A stretch of DNA of 64,000 nucleotides, taken from NCBI GenBank assembly GCA_012839565.1, contig DUMZ01000007.1, positions 1-64,000 on the forward strand, written 5' to 3'. Both the position numbers and the translations under genes were made by a program. The stretch is from Anaerolineaceae bacterium (GTDB taxonomy: Bacteria; Chloroflexota; Anaerolineae; Anaerolineales; Anaerolineaceae). Under the pieces are notes generated by a model that did no database searches, was not told where the DNA came from, and saw only the letters and a program-made list of their open reading frames with translations. Every line of letters starts with the position of its first letter. The first letter of the stretch is position 1. This document shows positions 1 to 8,749 of the stretch, piece by piece.

Positions 1-2148
1 AAAGCTGCCACAGTCGGTACCGGCAACATACAAGAAGCCTTCAGGATCTACACACTGGATCTCGATGGTACCTTAACTGAAGTTGGTACGATGAACACTT
101 CCGGCTGTGCCATTGATCTCGCTTATATCCCAAGCGAAAATGCCATTTACACCGTTGACTTGTTGTCCGATAGCCTGCATCGCTTTGACCTTGGCACCAA
201 GACTGACACCATCGTTGGTGCGCTTGGCGCTTCCCCCAACTACGCTCAGGGTATGGACTACGACGAAACCAATGGCGTTCTCTACTGGGCTGCCTACACT
301 GGTGCTGCCGAACTCCGTGTCATCGATATTACCACCGGTGCATCCGCTCTCGTTGGCGCGTTCCCCGGCGGTACTGAAATTGACAGCTTCTCAATTGAAG
401 CCAATACCGGTGGCGGTGGTGCTGTGCCATGGCTCGACGAAAACCCCATTGAGGGCTACGTTGCTGCTGGTGCCACATTGCCCGTCGAACTGATCTTCCA
501 GGTGCGTGGTGTTATTGACCAACCTGGTGACTACTTTGCCCAGTTACGCTTCAGAACTGATACCCCCCATGAGGTTCAACCTGTTGACGTTACTTTGCAT
601 GTCTTGCGCCCCTACACCTGGGGTAACATCAAGGGTACTGTGATCGCTACTGAAAAGTGCGACATCAACCCTGCCCCCATGCCTGAAGCTACAATCAACT
701 TCTACCGCGATGGTGCTATCGTTAAGAGCACTGTAACCGACGAAAACGGCTACTACAGCTACGCTCTCGAACGCGGTACCTACGACGTGGAAGTCGTTGT
801 GGATGGTTATGTAACCGCCCGTGTTGACGGCATCGTCCTTGGTAACAGTGAAGAAGTCGTTGTTGACCTGGCTCTCCGCCACGACAGCGCCTGCTTGACC
901 TACACACCCGAAGCCTTCTTCGCGCTCCACTACCCAGATCAGGTTTCTGAACAAACCCTGACCTTCACCAACACTGGTGCCCAGGATGCCATCTTCGAGA
1001 TCACTGAACTTGAAGGCGAAGGTCCCGTGCCCTTTGGTTTCGCAATAGACAAAGCCGGTGCACCGAAACAGCTGAATATCCCCGCCTTTACAGGCGAAGT
1101 TGAACTCAGTGGTGAACCTACTTCAATGTTCCGCGATCCCAAGTTAAGCACAGCTTACGAAGGACCGCTCACCGTCGAACTTAACGCTAACGCTGCCCAA
1201 TATGGCATCACCGAGGCTCCAGCTGCCCACGCCATGGACCTTCTTAGCGACCAACTCTGGTACTGGGAAGATTTAACTGTTCCAAGCGCCTATGAAAGCA
1301 TTGGTAGCACAGCACCTGCCTTATCATTATTCGCAGGTGACTTCCTTGGTGATGATTACAGCACCCTGTATGCCATTAGTTACGACAATAACAACTTGTA
1401 TGCTATTGATACCACTACTGCTCAACCCACGGTTATCGGCTTCGTACCTTCACCTGCTTCCGGTACCACTTACGGTGGTTTAGCCGGTGCCGATGGCTTC
1501 TTCTATGGTGTTGCTACAGCCTGCGGTTCTCAATCAATCCTGACAAAGGTTTACCCAGATGCCACAATGGAAACAATCGGTGTCATTCCTGGTACTTCTT
1601 GTTTGATTGACATCGCTTATGTTCCCAGCGAAGACATGCTCTACTCCGTAGACCTTGTTGACAACAATGTTTGGAGAATTGACCCCTCTGATGCCTCCGC
1701 CGAATTGGTTGGAGCAACCGGTGTTGATCCCAACTATGCTCAAGGTATGGACTACGATGAAGAAAACGGCGTCCTTTACTGGGCTTCATACCACACCGGT
1801 CCTGATCTACGTATTATCGACTTGGAAACCGGTGCCTCAGTGTCTATTGGTACATTCCCCAATGGTACTGAAATTGACTCCTACTCAATCCACGCTTTTG
1901 CTGGTGGTGGCGCGGCTGGTGACATCCCCTGGTTAACTTTAGATCCCACCGCAGGCGTCGTCTTTGCTGACGGCGGTACAGTTGATGTGACCCTCACATT
2001 CGACTCCACTGGTCTGGTTTGGGGCGACTACTTTGGCGCTCTCCGCGTCGACAATGCACCCGATCCCAAGTTCACCATCCCCGTGCAGTTACGTGTCCTG
2101 CCCTTCAACTTGATGTACCTGCCCCTTATCCTGCGCAACTACAACTAA
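1..2148 (+). CDS. Secreted/surface repeat protein with carboxypeptidase-regulatory-like domain, 5'-truncated by window edge
   Basis: Frame stays open from base 1 (KAATVGTGNIQEAFRIYTLDLDG...) into the 91..2148 ORF; two related ~170-aa units (NYAQGMDYDE.NGVLYWA.Y); CarboxypepD_reg-like segment (WGNIKGTVIA...TDENGYYSYALERGTYDVEV); C-terminus MYLPLILRNYN. Confidence 0.85.
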   Translation, partial: KAATVGTGNIQEAFRIYTLDLDGTLTEVGTMNTSGCAIDLAYIPSENAIYTVDLLSDSLHRFDLGTKTDTIVGALGASPNYAQGMDYDETNGVLYWAAYTGAAELRVIDITTGASALVGAFPGGTEIDSFSIEANTGGGGAVPWLDENPIEGYVAAGATLPVELIFQVRGVIDQPGDYFAQLRFRTDTPHEVQPVDVTLHVLRPYTWGNIKGTVIATEKCDINPAPMPEATINFYRDGAIVKSTVTDENGYYSYALERGTYDVEVVVDGYVTARVDGIVLGNSEEVVVDLALRHDSACLTYTPEAFFALHYPDQVSEQTLTFTNTGAQDAIFEITELEGEGPVPFGFAIDKAGAPKQLNIPAFTGEVELSGEPTSMFRDPKLSTAYEGPLTVELNANAAQYGITEAPAAHAMDLLSDQLWYWEDLTVPSAYESIGSTAPALSLFAGDFLGDDYSTLYAISYDNNNLYAIDTTTAQPTVIGFVPSPASGTTYGGLAGADGFFYGVATACGSQSILTKVYPDATMETIGVIPGTSCLIDIAYVPSEDMLYSVDLVDNNVWRIDPSDASAELVGATGVDPNYAQGMDYDEENGVLYWASYHTGPDLRIIDLETGASVSIGTFPNGTEIDSYSIHAFAGGGAAGDIPWLTLDPTAGVVFADGGTVDVTLTFDSTGLVWGDYFGALRVDNAPDPKFTIPVQLRVLPFNLMYLPLILRNYN

Positions 2149-2200
2149 GATTGTAGTTACAAAGGAAGCTTCTGTAAGTTTTGAAGCAAATTAGAAACCC

Positions 2201-2230
2201 GAAAGTCCCCAGCAATGGGGACTTTCTTTA
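2201..2230 (+). terminator. Rho-independent terminator
   Basis: aaagtcccc-agcaat-ggggacttt followed by cttta, just after the stop at 2148. Confidence 0.8.
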
Positions 2231-2500
2231 TCCCATCTGTCTGTTTCCCGCCATACACTAAATAAGACCATTACGAATGTTACATCTAAAGACTTAAAAT
2301 AAATTTTCGTTTGCAGATGTATTCCCATTTACGCACATACATTTGACCTGGCTCATATCTATATATTTTTCCCCTGATTACCCACCACCGTTCGCGGAGA
2401 CGGCACGCCGACGCACCCATCTCGTAGCTAATTTAAGTTTTTACTTCTTATCCGTGCTATAATTTCAAATCTAAGGAGGAGCCCAACCAGCTTCTTATTT

Positions 2501-3367
2501 ATGCGCGCGATAAAACATTATTCGATTGATTATTTATTAATAGGACATCTAACTCAAGACCTTCAAGATGATGGCAGCTTCAGGCTTGGCGGTACCGTTA
2601 GCTATGCCGGCTTAACAGCCCACGCTCTCGGGCGCACCCCCTTTATTCTAAGTGCCGGCAACCCTGCCACGCCACTTCATGACCTGGAAAACATAGAGCT
2701 TACCCTAATCTCATCCGCTAACACAACGCAATTCCGTAATATCCCCACCGATAAGGGTCGCAAGCAATATCTTTTCAACCAGTCTACTCAAATTCAAATT
2801 CAACATATCCCTCTTGAATGGTCAAACCCCGGCATTGTGCACATCGCGCCTGTTTATCATGACCTGGACCCCGCTATTCTTGCCCAGTTTCCCCTCAGTC
2901 TGGTTTGTCTCACCCCACAAGGCTGGATGCGTAAGACAGACGAGAATAAGCAAATCCACCCCCAAACTCTGCAGGGTTTTGAAAAGTGGTTAGGCTACGC
3001 GCAGGCAATTGTGCTTAGTATGGAGGATATTCAGGGGGATTTAAAAGAAGCTGATCGACTTGCCAGCTACACCCAAACGCTGGTCGTTACCCAGCGCGAA
3101 AATGGCGCTCTTGTTTACCACAATGGCAAACAAACGCATTTCCCAGCCCCAAAAGTCAAACTGCTTGATGATACAGGATCTGGAGATATCTTTGCCGCTT
3201 GTTTTTTCCACTGGCTGCACCGTTACCAAAACCCCTGGCAAGCCGCGCGTTTTGCGGTTGAGCTTGCCAGCCAATCCGTTACCCGTGAACATTTTAAAAG
3301 CATACCTACTCAGGAAGAAATCCAAAAAGCGACATATCTCGCTTTAGAACAGGCTGTTTATGGCTAG
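2501..3367 (+). CDS. PfkB-family carbohydrate kinase
   Basis: N-terminal LGGTVSYAGLTA, C-terminal DDTGSGDIFAACFF (PfkB signature DTxGAGD-like); upstream TATAAT at 2458-2463 and aaggagg RBS. Confidence 0.85.
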   Translation: MRAIKHYSIDYLLIGHLTQDLQDDGSFRLGGTVSYAGLTAHALGRTPFILSAGNPATPLHDLENIELTLISSANTTQFRNIPTDKGRKQYLFNQSTQIQIQHIPLEWSNPGIVHIAPVYHDLDPAILAQFPLSLVCLTPQGWMRKTDENKQIHPQTLQGFEKWLGYAQAIVLSMEDIQGDLKEADRLASYTQTLVVTQRENGALVYHNGKQTHFPAPKVKLLDDTGSGDIFAACFFHWLHRYQNPWQAARFAVELASQSVTREHFKSIPTQEEIQKATYLALEQAVYG

Positions 3368-4157
3368 AACTTATACTGTCGTCAACCAAAAAGGTGGCGT
3401 GGGCAAAACCACCACCAGTATCAATCTTAGTGCCAAACTTGGCGAATATGGCTTGCGCGTGCTCATTGTTGACCTGGATCCCCAGGCCAACGCCACCGCA
3501 AGTTTGGGTGTGGAACGTCACAAACTCAATACCGGTATATATGAACTGCTCATCGGCACCGGGAATGTCAACGAAACGATTCTCCACCATCCCCGCTATA
3601 ATATCTCGCTTATTCCTTCTACAGTAAACCTTTCTGGCGCTGAAATTGAACTCATCGACCTGCCCGACCGCGATAAACGCTTATATAACGTGCTCACACC
3701 GATATCTGACCGCTATGATTACATCATTATCGATTGTCCGCCATCCCTTGGTTTGCTAACCCTAAACGGTTTGATTGCCGCCCGTGATGGCGTGCTGATA
3801 CCCGTTCAATGCGAATATTTGGCGCTTGAAGGCTTGGGGCAGCTTACCCAAACTCTGCATCGCATCCGTCAAAATCTCTTTCCTGAACTAACTATTCGTG
3901 GCGTTTTGCTCACCATGTTTGACGGTCGCACCAATCTAAGCGCTGATGTGCGTGCGGAAGTGCAAAAATTCTTCCCTGAGCAGGTATTTGAAAGTTATAT
4001 TCCGCGCAGCGTCCGCCTTGCTGAAGCCCCATCTTTTGGCATGCCCATATCGGTCTACGCGCCAGATTCGAGCGGCGCAAAAGCATATGACGCACTGGCA
4101 CGTGAAATATTATTATCAGACGGTTATGATCTTAAAACGGAGAAAAAACATGGCTAA
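3360..4157 (+). CDS. parA: ParA/Soj family chromosome partitioning ATPase
   Basis: KGGVGKTTTSINL deviant Walker A, DLDPQANAT, DCPPSLGLLTLN. Confidence 0.95.
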   Translation: MARTYTVVNQKGGVGKTTTSINLSAKLGEYGLRVLIVDLDPQANATASLGVERHKLNTGIYELLIGTGNVNETILHHPRYNISLIPSTVNLSGAEIELIDLPDRDKRLYNVLTPISDRYDYIIIDCPPSLGLLTLNGLIAARDGVLIPVQCEYLALEGLGQLTQTLHRIRQNLFPELTIRGVLLTMFDGRTNLSADVRAEVQKFFPEQVFESYIPRSVRLAEAPSFGMPISVYAPDSSGAKAYDALAREILLSDGYDLKTEKKHG

Positions 4158-5022
4158 AACAACTGGACTAGGCAAAGGTTTAGGCGCGCTCATCCCAGGA
4201 TGGCAAGACGAAGCAAAATCAAGCGACACGCTGACTGCGGACCAGGTGCCCCTGATTCCCATTAATCAAATCCGCCCAAATCCGCACCAGCCCCGCAAAA
4301 CCTTTAACCAGGAAAGTCTTGAAGACCTGGCTGCCTCCATTCGCGAGCATGGCATTATCCAGCCACTCATCGTTATTAGTGATGGCCCAAACCAATATAC
4401 GCTTATCGCTGGTGAAAGACGTTTGCGTGCTTCAAAAATTGCTGGTTTAAAAGAAGTTCCCGCCATTGTACGTACTGCCACTGAACAGGAACAACTTGAA
4501 TTTGCCATTATTGAAAACGTACAACGCGAAGACCTCAATCCGATTGAGCGCGCTCGCGCATTCCAGCGCTTGATAGACGATTTTTCGCTTACTCACGAAG
4601 AAGTTGCCCAACGCGTTGGAAAAAGCCGCGTAACCGTAACCAACGCCTTGCGTTTGCTAAACCTGCCAGTGGGTGTTCAACAAGCCGTTTTGAGCGGAAG
4701 CATCAGCGAAGGCCATGCCCGTGCCCTGCTGGCCCTAAACAGTCCGCGCGCTATTGAAAATGTGATGGAAACGGTCATTTCGCTGGGTCTCAATGTGCGC
4801 CAAACGGAATTATTGGTCAACAAAACGCTTGGCCGTGTCTCGTCAAAAACCAAGACCGCTGAGCGTAGCCCAGAGCTTGATTCGCTCGAAAACGAACTTC
4901 GTCAGCACTTCCATACCAAGGTCACCCTTGTGAAAAACAAGAATGGCGGTTCCATTACAATATTCTTCTATTCTGATGAAGAACTAAACGCCATCACCGA
5001 CCGCTTTGGTTTGTATGACTAA
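4150..5022 (+). CDS. parB: ParB/Spo0J family partition protein
   Basis: MAKTTGLGKGLGALIP N-terminus; PNPHQPRKTF; IAGERRLRAS; HTH EVAQRVGKSRVTVTNALRLLNLP. ATG at 4150 preferred over the 3946 ORF start. Confidence 0.95.
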   Translation: MAKTTGLGKGLGALIPGWQDEAKSSDTLTADQVPLIPINQIRPNPHQPRKTFNQESLEDLAASIREHGIIQPLIVISDGPNQYTLIAGERRLRASKIAGLKEVPAIVRTATEQEQLEFAIIENVQREDLNPIERARAFQRLIDDFSLTHEEVAQRVGKSRVTVTNALRLLNLPVGVQQAVLSGSISEGHARALLALNSPRAIENVMETVISLGLNVRQTELLVNKTLGRVSSKTKTAERSPELDSLENELRQHFHTKVTLVKNKNGGSITIFFYSDEELNAITDRFGLYD

Positions 5023-6610
5023 AGCTACAGCTTTAATCAACGCACGTATCTATGTGGATTGGCATAACCCGCCAGTCGAAGCGCTACATTTGGAGCGTGG
5101 TTTGGTTCGTCTTGCTGGAACAAATCGGCAAATCCTTTCCGTTTCACCTGATTCCACGAAGAAATTTGATATGCAAGGCATGACCATTTGGCCTGGCTTG
5201 TGTGACGCGCACTTGCATTTAGAGCATCTTTCAAATCAACTGGCAAGTATCAACTGCGAAGGCTTATCAAAAGCTGAAATTCTCGAATTAGTGCGTCTAA
5301 AAGCGCAAAGCCTGCCAAACGGCGCGTGGATTATCGGTTTTGGTTTCAATCAAAATGACTGGACACCCCCAGAATATGGCACTGCCCAGGAATTAGATGC
5401 AGTTTCAGCACACAATCCAGTCCTTTTACACGCCAAATCCTTACACGCGGCCTGGGTGAACACCCAGGCAATGCGGATTGCTGGTATTGACCCTAAAAGT
5501 CCTAATCTTCCTGCTGACACTTTTCTAAAAGAAAAAGATGGTTCCGCCAAAGGGATTTTACTTGAGCATGCCATAGAGCAAATTGCGAAATGTATTCCAC
5601 AAAAAAGCCCCCGACAACTCGCAAACGACCTTTTGGAAACCCAAGCTTATCTTCATAGCCTGGGCATTACTTCTGTGCATGAATTTGACGACATCGCGCT
5701 GGCGAACGCGCTCTTAACACTAAATGCCCAAGACAAACTACGCCTGCGAGTGATGAAAAACATGCGTCTTAACAGTTGGGATTTAATAACCCAGGGAGAT
5801 TATCGCCAAACTCTAAACGCTGGTAATTACCTGCGTGCCGGCTGGCTGAAACTTTTCGCTGATGGTGCCCTCGGTCCGCAAAGCGCTGCCATGCTGGCGC
5901 CCTACGAAAACACCCAAAATAAAGGCATCTTATTGATGTCTGAAAAAGAAATTGAATCGGTCGGACTAAATGCACTGGAACATGGTTGGAGCCTATCTAT
6001 TCACGCTATTGGCGACCTTGCCACCCAAACCAGTCTAAACGCTATAGAACGCATCAATCGCGCGAAAACAAGCCATAATAACACGTCGCTATTACCGCAT
6101 CGCATTGAACACATCCAGGCTCTGGACCCGGCAGATTTATCGCGCTTTAATGCCTTGGGCGTTGTTGCATCTATTCAACCGGTGCACGCGACATCTGATC
6201 ACCTTGTCGCGGAGCGTCTTTGGGGCGAGCGTTGCCAGCATGCCTATGCCTATAAATCACTCCAAGACAGTGGCGCGGAGTTGTTTCTCGGCACTGATGC
6301 CCCCGTTGAAATTGCCAACCCCTTCCACACCTTATACGCTGCCATAACGCGTCAAACACTCGCAGGCGAACCCAATCCAGATGGCTGGTACCCTGCCCAG
6401 CGATTGAATATGCATCAAGCCTTAGACGGCATGACAGTCAATCCTGCCCGTTATTTTGGCACACCGGCACAAACCGGTACGCTCAAACCCGGTTCAAATG
6501 CGGATTTTATCGTTCTTGAAAAAGACCCGTTCATATTATCACCCATAGAAATGGCTAAGATCAAACCGGTGATGACCTGGGTCGCCGGTAAATGTGTCTA
6601 CACCAGCTAA
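5015..6610 (+). CDS. Amidohydrolase family protein (YtcJ-like)
   Basis: GLCDAHLHLEH metal motif, SIHAIGD, GTDAPVEIANPF; start set at ATG 5015 overlapping the parB stop. Confidence 0.85.
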   Translation: MTKATALINARIYVDWHNPPVEALHLERGLVRLAGTNRQILSVSPDSTKKFDMQGMTIWPGLCDAHLHLEHLSNQLASINCEGLSKAEILELVRLKAQSLPNGAWIIGFGFNQNDWTPPEYGTAQELDAVSAHNPVLLHAKSLHAAWVNTQAMRIAGIDPKSPNLPADTFLKEKDGSAKGILLEHAIEQIAKCIPQKSPRQLANDLLETQAYLHSLGITSVHEFDDIALANALLTLNAQDKLRLRVMKNMRLNSWDLITQGDYRQTLNAGNYLRAGWLKLFADGALGPQSAAMLAPYENTQNKGILLMSEKEIESVGLNALEHGWSLSIHAIGDLATQTSLNAIERINRAKTSHNNTSLLPHRIEHIQALDPADLSRFNALGVVASIQPVHATSDHLVAERLWGERCQHAYAYKSLQDSGAELFLGTDAPVEIANPFHTLYAAITRQTLAGEPNPDGWYPAQRLNMHQALDGMTVNPARYFGTPAQTGTLKPGSNADFIVLEKDPFILSPIEMAKIKPVMTWVAGKCVYTS

Positions 6611-7478
6611 GCTGATGTCATTTTCCATTTATCCTTCCAGCGAATTTGACCTTTTGTCTCAGTATGAATTTTTAAACAGCAATCATCTGCGCTATAAGCA
6701 CTTGGACTGGGTGCCCGAGAAACAACGTCTGATTGAACCCTTCGCTTTTACCTTGCTTAAAAACAACGAAATAACAGGTATGCTGTCTTGTGCTGCTGAG
6801 AGCGATCAAGCAGCCTGGTTGCGTTATTTTATATGCAGGCGAAATATTGACTATGCGGAAGTATTTAACACACTGATAAAAACTGCGGTGACATCCCTTA
6901 TTAATGCAAGAATCCCGCATCTTTACGCCTTAGGTTTGCCTGAATGGTTTAGCCGTCTTCTCATCAATCAGCAATTTACAATCAAACATCAAATTATCTC
7001 GCTTCATCTTGACCCATCAAACCAAATTAAAAACCTTAAAACTAATATTATCGATGATACAACTTTCAATATCCGCACTATGACCCATGATGATTTAATA
7101 TCAGTTTTCCAAATTGACCAACGCGCTTTTGAAACCCAGTGGCAATTAGGATTAATAAACTTAAAGGCTTGTTTTAGAGCGAGCAAAATCAGTCTGGTTT
7201 TAACATGGCAAAATGAAGTCCTTGCCTATTTGATGAGTGAGCAATATTTCGACATTCAGCATATTTCCCGTCTGGCTGTTGACCCAGCATTCCACGGAAA
7301 AGGTATCGCCAACTGCTTACTTAATACATTTATCAATGAGACACTAAACAATGGTGTTAGCCAAATCAGTGTCAACACAAATGATGACAATACACCAGGT
7401 TTGGCTTTATACCAAAGCCTGGGTTTTGTGAAATCTGATGAACGTATTCCCGTTTATGCCTTATCTGTATTACAATAA
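6594..7478 (+). CDS. GNAT family N-acetyltransferase
   Basis: C-terminal ISRLAVDPAFHGKGIANCLLNTFI...LALYQSLGFVKSDERIPVYAL; start may be ATG 6615. Confidence 0.8.
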   Translation: MSTPAKLMSFSIYPSSEFDLLSQYEFLNSNHLRYKHLDWVPEKQRLIEPFAFTLLKNNEITGMLSCAAESDQAAWLRYFICRRNIDYAEVFNTLIKTAVTSLINARIPHLYALGLPEWFSRLLINQQFTIKHQIISLHLDPSNQIKNLKTNIIDDTTFNIRTMTHDDLISVFQIDQRAFETQWQLGLINLKACFRASKISLVLTWQNEVLAYLMSEQYFDIQHISRLAVDPAFHGKGIANCLLNTFINETLNNGVSQISVNTNDDNTPGLALYQSLGFVKSDERIPVYALSVLQ

Positions 7479-7525
7479 TCCTACCGTTATTGTACGGTTG
7501 AAATCAAAACACAAAGAGGTTAACC

Positions 7526-8194
7526 ATGACAATTAGTGAACGCGAACTGGTACGTTCTCAAATTCAGCAAAAAAAGAAAAAGAACCGAACCATTATTCTC
7601 ATAATCCTGGCAGTTATTGTAGTAGTTGCAGCGGTTATTATCATCACCCGTCTTCCCAAGAAAGGTTCAAGTTTTACAACTGAAGATGGCTTGAGTATCG
7701 GTGATCCGAACGCACCTGTAAAAGTGCTTGAATTTACCAATTTTTCATGCAGCCACTGTAAAAACTTTACACTCAACACTTCTGCCGGCTTCATCAAACA
7801 ATACGTCGAAACCGGCAAAGTTTACTACACAGCCTATCCATATCCGTGGAGCGAAGACGACCTGACATACACCGCGTCTCTTGGTGCGTATTGCGCGGCT
7901 GAACAGGATACTTTTTATGCCTATAAGGAGCTTGTTTTTAACCGTGTAGCCAGCCCGCAGGATTTGAGTGAAGAAGCTGTGAGAGGATACGCTGAATCTG
8001 TCGGTATGGATTTAGCAAAGTTCGATTCTTGTATGCAAGATCCAAACCTGGCATCAAAGGTTGCAGAAACCAAAGCGCTTGCTAGCACCTTTAATGTATC
8101 CGGTACACCAAGTTTTATCGTAAATGGCAGTTTGTTCTACGCAAACAATCTCATCGATGGTGTTGAAGCTGCTTTAGAAGCGAGTGGCAATTAA
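7526..8194 (+). CDS. DsbA-family thioredoxin-fold protein, membrane anchored
   Basis: N-terminal TM segment, GDPNAPVKVLEFTNFSCSHCKNF (CxxC), FNVSGTPSFIVNG cis-Pro motif. Confidence 0.85.
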   Translation: MTISERELVRSQIQQKKKKNRTIILIILAVIVVVAAVIIITRLPKKGSSFTTEDGLSIGDPNAPVKVLEFTNFSCSHCKNFTLNTSAGFIKQYVETGKVYYTAYPYPWSEDDLTYTASLGAYCAAEQDTFYAYKELVFNRVASPQDLSEEAVRGYAESVGMDLAKFDSCMQDPNLASKVAETKALASTFNVSGTPSFIVNGSLFYANNLIDGVEAALEASGN

Positions 8195-8213
8195 TATCCA
8201 TCCAACGATAAGT

Positions 8214-8729
8214 CTAAGCTTCAATCAGGCTTAGTACATAACACAAACTCGAAAGGCGGTTGAGATATTGCAAAACCGCCTTTTGTTTTAAATTTTCATT
8301 CTGGAAAAATATAACCAGTTCCCGTTCGGCACGTCTCACAATTGTCCTTGCCAAATTTAAAGCACCTTCTGCTTGGTTATCGCCAGGAAAAACGAACGCC
8401 CTTGGAAATTCTGTTTCATCTTCCAATTTGAACAAATAATTTTCAAGATTCTGCAATTCAGTCTCAAAAAAATCGTCAGTTATGACAAAAAAAGTTTGTT
8501 TGGTATTAACACTTGCAATAAATCCCATCAGTTTGGAAAGATCTGCTTGACACTGTTTTAGAAAGTCCGCATGGGACTTTTGAGTCATAAACGCACGCGC
8601 CATTCCCAGTGATGCGCTGGCCTCATCTACTGCGCCATTAGCTTGAATGCGTGGATCAGCCTTGCTAATTCCTGATGCGCCAATTAAATCAGTATAACCA
8701 ATAGGATTTCGTTTCGAATGTCTTGACAT
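8214..8729 (-). CDS. PduO-type cobalamin adenosyltransferase-like protein, divergent N-terminus
   Basis: GAVDEASASLGMARAF and ARTIVRRAERELV motifs; start set at ATG 8729 (MSRHSKRN) with a purine-rich RBS. Confidence 0.65.
   Translation of the reverse strand: MSRHSKRNPIGYTDLIGASGISKADPRIQANGAVDEASASLGMARAFMTQKSHADFLKQCQADLSKLMGFIASVNTKQTFFVITDDFFETELQNLENYLFKLEDETEFPRAFVFPGDNQAEGALNLARTIVRRAERELVIFFQNENLKQKAVLQYLNRLSSLCYVLSLIEA
8252..8288 (+). terminator. Rho-independent terminator for the 7526..8194 gene, inside the 3' coding end of the convergent 8214..8729 gene
   Basis: aaaggcggtt (8252-8261) / aaccgccttt (8274-8283) perfect 10-bp stem followed by tgtttta. Confidence 0.7.
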
Positions 8730-8749
8730 GGCGCACCTCTTTTGTCTTT

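Noticed and set aside
4096-4112. cacgtgaaatatt as a possible parS
   Set aside because: Only half of the palindrome matches and it is inside parA coding sequence.
3946-4149. N-terminal extension of the ParB ORF
   Set aside because: It overlaps parA out of frame; conserved ParB begins at MAKTTGLGKGLGALIP (4150).
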